From: UBA9547 sp044349205
Lineage (GTDB): Bacteria > Bacteroidota > Bacteroidia > Cytophagales > UBA9547
Length of the DNA: 5,951 nt
Assembly: GCA_044349205.1 (NCBI GenBank)
Contig: JBIKRJ010000150.1
Span: 1-5,951 of the forward strand
Direction of reading: 5' to 3'
Part shown: piece after piece, positions 1 to 5,300 of the stretch
Position numbering within the stretch: position 1 is the stretch's first letter
Layout: every line of letters starts with the position of its first letter
The notes under the pieces: model-generated
Told to the model about the DNA's origin: nothing
What the model saw: only the letters and a program-made list of their open reading frames with translations
Database searches by the model: none
Position numbers and translations under genes: made by a program

Positions 1-728
1 ATTTTCGCCAATTTGTATGTGGTCGGGTTGCTCTCCTGTCCGAAAATGGAAATTTTGCCTTTTCGGTGTTCGTGCATTTCAATAAAGCGTTCACTTTGTA
101 CGAACATACCACCACTACCACAACAGCCGTCATAAACCCTTTTTTCGGGTTCGGGTGCGAGCATATCCACCAAAATTTTCACAATGCTTTGTGGTGTGTA
201 AAACTGTCCGCCTTTTTTGCCTTCGGCATCTGCAAACTGTCCCAAGAAATATTCAAACACAAAGCCCAAAACGTCTTTGCCTTTTCCGTTTCCACCTTTG
301 CTCAAGGTGATTGAGCCAATTAGGTCAATCAATTCTCCAAGTCTTTGTTTGTCGAGTGCAGGTCGGGCGTAGTCTTTTGGCAAAACACCTTTCAACGAAG
401 CATTGTCACGTTCAATGCTGTCCATTGCTTCGTCAATGTCTTTACCGATTGTTGGTAATTTTGCTCTGCCTTGTAACCATTTCCACCGTGCTTGCGGTGG
501 CACATAAAAAACTCGCTCTGCTGTGTATTCGTCTTTGTCTTCTGGGTCGGCTCCTGTTTCGTGCTTAGTGGCTTCTAATTTTTGATACAATTCATCAAAA
601 GCATCTGAAATATATTTCAAGAATATCAAACCCAAAACAACGTGTTTGTATTCAGCCGCATCCATATTGTTGCGTAGTTTGTCGGCTGCTTGCCAAAGGG
701 TTTTTTCTAATTCTAAATTCTCGCTCAT
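1..728 (-). CDS. hsdM: Type I restriction-modification system DNA methyltransferase subunit (HsdM), N-terminal part
   Basis: The protein opens MSENLELEKTLWQAADKLRN and reads for 242 codons without a stop to the left edge, so the 3' part is missing. HsdM is the N6-adenine methyltransferase subunit that works with the specificity subunit HsdS, and with HsdR for restriction, in the cytoplasm. Visible are the N-terminal helical domain of the HsdM family (residues about 5-130, including VPPQARW at 76-82), then the start of the methyltransferase domain with GGQFYTPQSIVKILVDML at 173-190, SAM-binding motif I as YDGCCGSGGMF at 199-209, and the family segment FGQESNPTTYKLAK at 229-242. The catalytic NPPF motif would lie beyond the edge. 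Motif I has Gly at position 201 where Pro is usual. The ATG at 726-728 gives the expected family N-terminus and lies about 31 nt after a TAnnTTTG box. Residues 1-242 are nearly half of a usual ~500-residue HsdM. I am very sure of the family; activity cannot be judged from this part. Confidence 0.95.
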   Translation of the reverse strand, partial: MSENLELEKTLWQAADKLRNNMDAAEYKHVVLGLIFLKYISDAFDELYQKLEATKHETGADPEDKDEYTAERVFYVPPQARWKWLQGRAKLPTIGKDIDEAMDSIERDNASLKGVLPKDYARPALDKQRLGELIDLIGSITLSKGGNGKGKDVLGFVFEYFLGQFADAEGKKGGQFYTPQSIVKILVDMLAPEPEKRVYDGCCGSGGMFVQSERFIEMHEHRKGKISIFGQESNPTTYKLAK

Positions 729-759
729 TTGTTGTCTGCTATTCTTAATTTTTAATTCG

Positions 760-795
760 CAAAGTTAATTTTTATATGCCTGTTATTTTGTCCAA
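760..795 (-). promoter_or_regulatory. Probable promoter of hsdM (Bacteroidota type)
   Basis: On the minus strand, TAACTTTG at 767-760 matches the Bacteroidota -7 consensus TAnnTTTG. The A of the hsdM ATG is 31 nt further downstream, which would leave a leader of about 20-25 nt with no Shine-Dalgarno sequence. A TTG at 795-793 could serve as the -33 element, but the 25-nt spacer is longer than the usual 19-23 nt, so that half is weak. The -7 box is seen directly; its use as a promoter is inferred. Confidence 0.5.
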
Positions 796-970
796 CCGTG
801 TCTGTTGTCGGTGGGTGCGTTGGGGCAAAAGCAAATGTGCTGCATTGTGTTGGCTTTGAGCGTGGGTATGCAGCTCTTTTGATTTTGCTGAAGCGTTGGC
901 ATTTTGTCGTTCATTTTTCGGTTCGTTTTCTGTCTGTGGTGTCGTTTTTTTAGGGTTGCACACAACTCCG
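768..970 (-). other. Strand-skewed (A/C-rich on minus) non-coding block upstream of hsdM
   Basis: On the minus strand this block is conspicuously rich in A and C and poor in T, while the plus strand is G/T-rich. Because T is scarce, two overlapping minus-strand frames stay open for about 60 codons (963-772 and 965-783). Both translations are low-complexity, rich in Gln, Asn, Thr, Lys and His, with no recognisable domain, and I do not regard either as a gene. The block begins at GTTGCACACAAC (955-966), a small palindrome with 4-bp arms. A 7-bp inverted repeat GCTGCAT/ATGCAGC (839-845 and 868-874) lies inside, and the hsdM promoter box is at its end. It could be a degraded gene, an intergenic repeat family or a structured RNA; the sequence alone does not decide. 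Confidence 0.4.
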
Positions 971-1031
971 AAATAGACGCAATTAATTACAAAATATATT
1001 AAAATATTTCATTCATAAAAGTCAAGTTTTC
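971..1031. other. A/T-rich spacer between the skewed block and the hairpins after fabG
   Basis: This stretch consists mostly of A and T (for example AATTAATTAC followed by AAAATATATT). I see no open frame, RNA gene or family repeat in it. It separates the upstream region of hsdM from the hairpins that follow fabG. Confidence 0.5.
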
Positions 1032-1057
1032 AATAGTTTGAATAAACTATTTTTTTT
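1032..1057 (+). terminator. A/T-rich hairpin followed by a T run (terminator-like on the plus strand)
   Basis: AATAGTTT (1032-1039) pairs perfectly with AAACTATT (1044-1051) across a 4-nt loop, and T continues to 1057. This has the layout of an intrinsic terminator for plus-strand transcription, but the stem has only one G:C pair and is weak, and no plus-strand gene precedes it. On the minus strand, where fabG is read, an A run precedes the hairpin and no T run follows. It may be the second half of a two-way terminator region with the larger hairpin next to it, or chance in A/T-rich DNA. Confidence 0.35.
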
Positions 1058-1061
1058 ACGT

Positions 1062-1112
1062 ACATGCGCATTTTGGGTATTTAATTTTTTGTAATACCCA
1101 AAATGCGCATGT
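1062..1112 (-). terminator. Perfect 20-bp inverted repeat just after fabG, probable transcript-end hairpin
   Basis: The arm at 1062-1081 (begins ACATGCGCAT, ends GGGTATT) is exactly complementary to 1093-1112 across an 11-nt loop. With a 3-nt bulge (1059-1061) the stem can be extended by six A:T pairs using 1053-1058 and 1113-1118. Each arm also contains the 8-bp palindrome ATGCGCAT. The near arm is 9 nt past the fabG stop codon, so the most likely role is to end or protect the 3' end of fabG mRNA. There is no U run after it in the fabG direction, so it is not a textbook intrinsic terminator. A protein-binding operator or a small repeat element are the alternatives. Confidence 0.55.
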
Positions 1113-1121
1113 TAAAAATCA

Positions 1122-1868
1122 CTAGGTAAGCATGCCGCCGTCCACTTGCAGCACTTGTCCGGTAATGTAGGTAGAAAGGTCGGAGCCTAGGTACACGGCG
1201 GCGTTGGCCACGTCGTCGGCTTTGCCGGCACGTTTTAGTGGGATAGAGTCTGTCCAGCCTTTCACTACTTCCTCGTTTAAGATGCCTGTCATTTCGGTTT
1301 CTATGAAGCCTGGCGCTATGGCATTGGAACGGATGTTGCGCGAGCCTAGTTCTAGCGCCACCGATTTGGTAAAACCAATGATGCCTGCCTTGGAAGCGGC
1401 GTAATTGGCCTGTCCGGCATTGCCACGCAAGCCCACCACAGAAGTGATGTTGATGATGGAGCCGTTCTTGTTTTTCATGAAGGTTTTCAGGCAGGCTTTG
1501 GTAAGGTTGAAAACCGATTTTAGGTTGGTATTGATGACCTCGTCCCATTGCTCTTCGTTCATGCGCATGAGCAAGCCGTCGCGTGTGATGCCGGCATTGT
1601 TCACCAAAATGTCTATGGTGCCAAAATCGGCCACTACTTGGTTGGCAAATGCTTCGGCTTCGGCATGGTGGGCCGCATTGGAACGATAGCCTTTTACTTT
1701 GGTGCCGTATTGCTGCAATTCGGCTTCTAGTGCTTGCCCTTTTTCTACGCTAGAAAGATAAGTGAAAGCCACGTTGGCGCCTTGCATGGCAAACTGGGTG
1801 GCAATAGCGCGACCAATGCCTTTGGACGCTCCGGTTATGATGGCTGTTTTTCCTTCGAGAAGTTTCAT
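1122..1868 (-). CDS. fabG: 3-oxoacyl-[acyl-carrier-protein] reductase FabG
   Basis: A 248-residue short-chain dehydrogenase/reductase, the usual FabG length. FabG performs the first reduction of each fatty-acid elongation cycle, converting 3-oxoacyl-ACP to 3-hydroxyacyl-ACP with NADPH in the cytoplasm. Counting from the ATG at 1868, the Rossmann nucleotide-binding motif TGASKGIG is at 12-19, NNAG at 90-93, the structural/catalytic Asn at 115 (VINTN), and the catalytic Ser143, Tyr156 and Lys160 in ITSVVG and YAASK. The FabG-like PGFIETEMT segment is at 186-194 and the C-terminal QVDGGMLT at 241-248. A longer reading from TTG at 1886 adds only six residues and uses the last three bases of the promoter box as its start, so the ATG at 1868 is preferred. 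The gene stands alone rather than beside acpP, fabD or fabF. The SDR family is broad, so another NAD(P)H-dependent reductase is possible, but the motifs and length favour FabG. No sign of damage. Confidence 0.92.
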   Translation of the reverse strand: MKLLEGKTAIITGASKGIGRAIATQFAMQGANVAFTYLSSVEKGQALEAELQQYGTKVKGYRSNAAHHAEAEAFANQVVADFGTIDILVNNAGITRDGLLMRMNEEQWDEVINTNLKSVFNLTKACLKTFMKNKNGSIINITSVVGLRGNAGQANYAASKAGIIGFTKSVALELGSRNIRSNAIAPGFIETEMTGILNEEVVKGWTDSIPLKRAGKADDVANAAVYLGSDLSTYITGQVLQVDGGMLT

Positions 1869-1883
1869 GTTGAAAAATTTTGA

Positions 1884-1891
1884 CAAAGATA
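1884..1891 (-). promoter_or_regulatory. -7 box of the probable fabG promoter
   Basis: TATCTTTG on the minus strand is a full match to the Bacteroidota -7 consensus TAnnTTTG. Only 15 nt separate it from the fabG ATG (1868), so the transcript would carry a very short leader of roughly 8-11 nt. I see no TTG at the usual -33 distance; that position is occupied by the 21-bp repeats. The consensus match is seen directly; promoter activity is inferred. Confidence 0.55.
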
Positions 1892-1895
1892 AGAT

Positions 1896-1958
1896 TTAGT
1901 AGTCAGTTGGCAGTCATTAGTAGTCAGTGGACAGTTGTTAGTCGTCAGTTATCAGTTT
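1896..1958. repeat. Three imperfect 21-bp tandem repeats between the S23 gene and fabG
   Basis: Three consecutive units, 1896-1916, 1917-1937 and 1938-1958, each begin TTAGT and share GTCAGT at the same offset and CAGT near the end. Units 1 and 2 share their first 12 bases. The S23 stop codon (1952-1954) falls inside the third unit, and the array runs up to about 4 bp from the fabG -7 box. A related sequence in opposite orientation lies on the other side of the S23 gene (2318-2334). Arrays of this CAGT/ACTG type near four-helix-bundle genes are, in my recollection, common in Bacteroidota; that link is knowledge-based, not shown here. Confidence 0.8.
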
Positions 1959-2300
1959 TTTAGGCTTCGGATGAGGCCGGTGATGATTTTGGATATTTCG
2001 GTGGCTTGGTCTATTGGTTTTTCTTTTTGTGGTGCTGTAATGTAAGATAGTCTTTCAGCCAAATAGAGCATGGATTTTACTTCGCTGCAAGAGGTCAAAG
2101 AGAGGTAGAAATCGAGTAAAGTCGGCATTGGAGCTTCTGTCAAATCCTTCGGCAATGTTATTGGAAACGGAAATGGCCGCCCTACATATTTGGTCTTTGA
2201 AAGCAAAGTCTTTGAGTTCTTTCATTGCTGAATACATATCGACTGTCAAATCTTGTGCTCTTTGCCAAGCGATAATATCCTCGAATTTCTGAATCTTCAT
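1952..2300 (-). pseudogene. Four-helix-bundle (S23 / 23S rRNA intervening-sequence type) protein, frameshifted
   Basis: The first 65 residues, beginning MKIQKFEDIIAWQRAQDLTV and containing the family hallmarks FKDQICRAAISVSNNIAEGF, read from 2300 to 2106. The family then expects a segment of the form FLxxSxGSxxE, but this frame runs into an unrelated tail and stops at 2055. The expected continuation, YLSLTSCSEVKSMLYLAERL to the C-terminal ITGLIRSLKN, is in the next frame, down to the TGA at 1952-1954. Adding two bases at 2106/2107 (CTAC to CTATAC) rejoins the halves into a 116-residue protein of normal family length, so loss of one TA from a TATA step is the simplest explanation. Proteins of this family form small helical-bundle pentamers. 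Some are encoded in 23S rRNA intervening sequences, and most free-standing ones have no proven role. The gene starts 32 bp after the upstream surface-protein gene, on the same strand. A sequencing error or programmed frameshifting are alternatives. Confidence 0.85.
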
Positions 2301-2317
2301 TATTTCAAATTCAATAA

Positions 2318-2334
2318 ACTGCCTACTGATAACT
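2318..2334. repeat. Inverted copy of the CAGT-type repeat at the 5' side of the S23 gene
   Basis: ACTGCCTACTGA (2318-2329) is the reverse complement, with one mismatch, of TCAGTTGGCAGT (1903-1914) in the first tandem unit. ACTGATAACT (2325-2334) is the exact reverse complement of AGTTATCAGT (1947-1956) in the third unit. The S23 gene is therefore bracketed by related inverted sequences about 400 bp apart. The repeat overlaps the stop codon (2333-2335) of the large surface-protein gene. Confidence 0.65.
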
Positions 2335-5300
2335 ATCTAACAACCGTCACATCGCCCGAAAAAGTTTTATTGAGTTCTTGGTCTTTGTATTTGGCGCCTT
2401 TGTAGCTGATGATGAAGGGGTAGGTTTCGATGGGTACCGTTTCGCCTTTGTATTGGCCGTTCCACTGGAAATTGAAATCGTTGCTGTGGTAAATGAGTTC
2501 GCCCCAGCGGTTGAAGATTTTGATGTCGAAGGCGAGAATGTCATTGCCAAATACTTGGAAAAAATCATTCAATCCGTCGCCATTTGGCGAAAAGGCAGTA
2601 GGAACGTGCAGTTGAGGTGGGCAAAATTCCAGCACGTTTACAGTGTCTTTCACCTGGCAACCATTGGCATCGGTGCCTTTGAAGTAGTAAGTCCCTTCTT
2701 CCGTTACGCGTAGTGGGTTGCCGGCATATCCACTTGGTTGCCAAAAGTAGCTAAGCATGGGTAGTGAAAAAATGTCGAGGTACTTTTCTTTTCGCAAACA
2801 AAGGGTGAATTCTTTTTCTTGTATAGGGTCTTCGGTACCTATGACCGAGTAGTTGAAAAAGCCTTTGTCGGTACAGCCGATGGTATCGGTCACCGTAATG
2901 TCTATTCTGCCGTTTTGTTTTGGGACAAAGGTTTGGGAAGGAGCGTTTGGGTTGGCAAAAAGTTCGGTGGGTTGCCAAAAGTAACGAAACGCGGGGTCGC
3001 CAGTTACGCCAACTGATATAGGATTGTTTTGGCACACACTTACATTGTTGGGGTATGTGGGGAAAGGTTTGCTGAGGGTCAGGATTTTTTGCACTGTAGA
3101 GCCACGGGCGCATACCGAATCGTAAATGAACAATTCGTATTTGGTTTTGCCCAAAGCTGGGAAGATTTGGTAAAAGGAATCGACATTGACAAACAGACTA
3201 TTGTTGTCTTTTTTCCATTCCAGATAATCGTAGTAGGTAGATTTGCTCTTCAAGAAAACACTGTTTGGGTAGCAGAAAGAGTATTTTTCAACAGTTTTGC
3301 TACTGTCCATGATGATAAATCGGGCGGTAGGGTTGGGGTCTCTTATTTTTACCGATAACGTATCGAATTTCATGCATAGGGTGTCGTCGGTCACACTTAT
3401 GTAGTAGACCATGTCTTTGCCTAAGTAGGAAATGATGGGATTGGCAATGGTAGAGTCTGAGAGTCCTTCGGTGGGCCTCCACCTGACCTTTGCCCAAGGG
3501 GTGTAGAGTTTTATATTGGGTTGTAACGGGCTGAGGCCACATTGTCGTATGTCGGGTGCAAAGTCTACCCTGGCGTCGCCTGCATTCACAAAAGAGCGCG
3601 CAGTGTCGCTTATACGGCATATCGAGGTGTCGAAGGCGATGAGCGTGATGTCTTGGTAGCCTCGCTGGTTGAACCGAATAAAGATGGAATCGTTTTTTTG
3701 TGTGACGACGCCATTTCCCACTTCCCATTTGTAGTTGGTCGCTCCCGAGCTTTTGTTTTTGATAAGAAAAGTAATGGGCGTGCAGCCGTATTGCGAAGGA
3801 ATGGCTTTCAGGCTGTCGAATGTTTCGAATTGAGCAATGACTTTTCCCAGATCGAATTTCAAGGCGGCATTGTTGCAATTGTTGCTGTTGTTGGTAAGCG
3901 ACCACACCCCGGGAACAGGGGTAGGAAAATTTGACAATCCACCACAACCTGCACAAATCGATTGGTAGATGATTCCCTTCTTGTCAAATCGGCTCGTGCC
4001 GCCATCCACATGTTCGAGGTTGTTGGTGCTACCGCCCAGGTAGGTGCCATAGGCCAGCGAAGAGGCTTCAGGTTGCAAAATCATGAAGTAAAATCCTGTG
4101 CCGTTGGTGGTGCTTTGGAACGCATCGCTGGTAATGGGCATTCCCGTGATGTTGCCGCCCGTGTAGCCCGTGACGTAGAGAAATGTGTTGTAGTTCCCAA
4201 AGAAATCGTAGTAGCCAATGTTTTGTGAGGCCGGATTTACAGCTCCGCCCCAACCAGAGAGGAAAATCTTTCGGCAGTCGTTGACCATGAAGGCGGTGGG
4301 GGAGATGTCGGGCACAATTTGTCCGAAGAAGTTGGTTTTGCCAGACCCAAACCGCGTTGAAAAGAGCGTGGTTTTCAGGTCACTCGACAACTTGTGAATA
4401 AATTGTCCTCCGTTTGGATTGGAATAGACGTTTGCCGTTACGGGGTAGTTTCCGTTGGTGAGTCCAAACACGTACACGTCGCCCGATTGGTCAAGGTCCA
4501 GAAAGTAACACTGATCAAAGCCCGTGGTGCCGATAAAAGTGCCGTCGATTGGGAAACCGTTGCCCTCGTCAAGTTTCAAAATGTACCCATCTATGTTGCC
4601 CAAGTAGGTAGGCTGTATTCCTGAAATAGGGATTTGGAAAAGGTCGCTACTGGTCGTGCTTCCAGTCACAAATACGTGGTTGTTTTCGTCTGTTCGTAGT
4701 CCAAAACCTGCATCATGTCCTGATCCGCCATGCCAATGTAACCAGTCCAACTGCGACAAATTAGGAGAAAATCGGGCGACTATCGCATCCAAAAATCCCT
4801 TGTTGGCCCCTATGGAGTCAGAAACCCCTGCAATCGTGTCGGAATAGGTGTGTGAGGCAATGTACACATTGTCTTGTGCGTCTAGCACCACTTCGCCTCG
4901 TAGTTGGTCGCCATAGTTTTTCACAGGTGGCGTGAGCCCTTTGATGACGCCGTCGTTGTCGCTGCCACCCAAGTAAGTGGCCGCCACCAAAGAATTTCCT
5001 GAAGCTGCTGTTTTCAGAATCAGCAGAAAGATGTCTGTACCGTTGGGAAGGGCATATTCCAGCGTTCCTCCTGCAACAGGAGTAGCGTCGAAATTGTAAA
5101 AAGCATCGCCTTGTGGGATACCACCGTTGAATGTGGGATCGAAAGCGTTGGCGGTGACGGGGAAATCGCTGGAGCCTGTGACCCCCAGAATCACCAGTTC
5201 GTTTTGCTTGTTCACAATCATGCTGATGGGGATTTCTACATCAGCCCCCCCCACGTAGGCCGCAAAAAGCAGGTCTTTGCCATCGGGCGAATATTTCAAA

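Noticed and set aside
66..568. Plus-strand open frames opposite hsdM
   Set aside because: They are shadows of the hsdM reading frame on the other strand, and the minus-strand frame has unmistakable HsdM motifs.
772..965. Two overlapping minus-strand open frames of about 60 codons between hsdM and fabG
   Set aside because: They stay open only because T is scarce on that strand. Their composition is low-complexity, no domain is recognisable, and there is no promoter box at their starts.
819..966. Possible integron attC site, suggested by repeated GTTGG and a CAAC/GTTG palindrome
   Set aside because: The GTTGG copies are in the same orientation, they do not fit the paired RYYYAAC...GTTRRRY layout with inner arms, and there is no cassette gene or integrase.
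1869..1886. Longer fabG start at TTG (1886)
   Set aside because: The TTG is the last three bases of the -7 box TATCTTTG, so it would not be in the transcript. The ATG at 1868 gives the standard FabG N-terminus and length.
1896..1958. CRISPR array
   Set aside because: The three 21-bp units are directly adjacent with no unique spacers, imperfect, and no cas genes are nearby.
1952..2206. The downstream S23 frame as a separate 84-residue protein
   Set aside because: Only its part after about 2107 matches the S23 family. The N-terminal residues before that are out-of-frame translation of the conserved first half.
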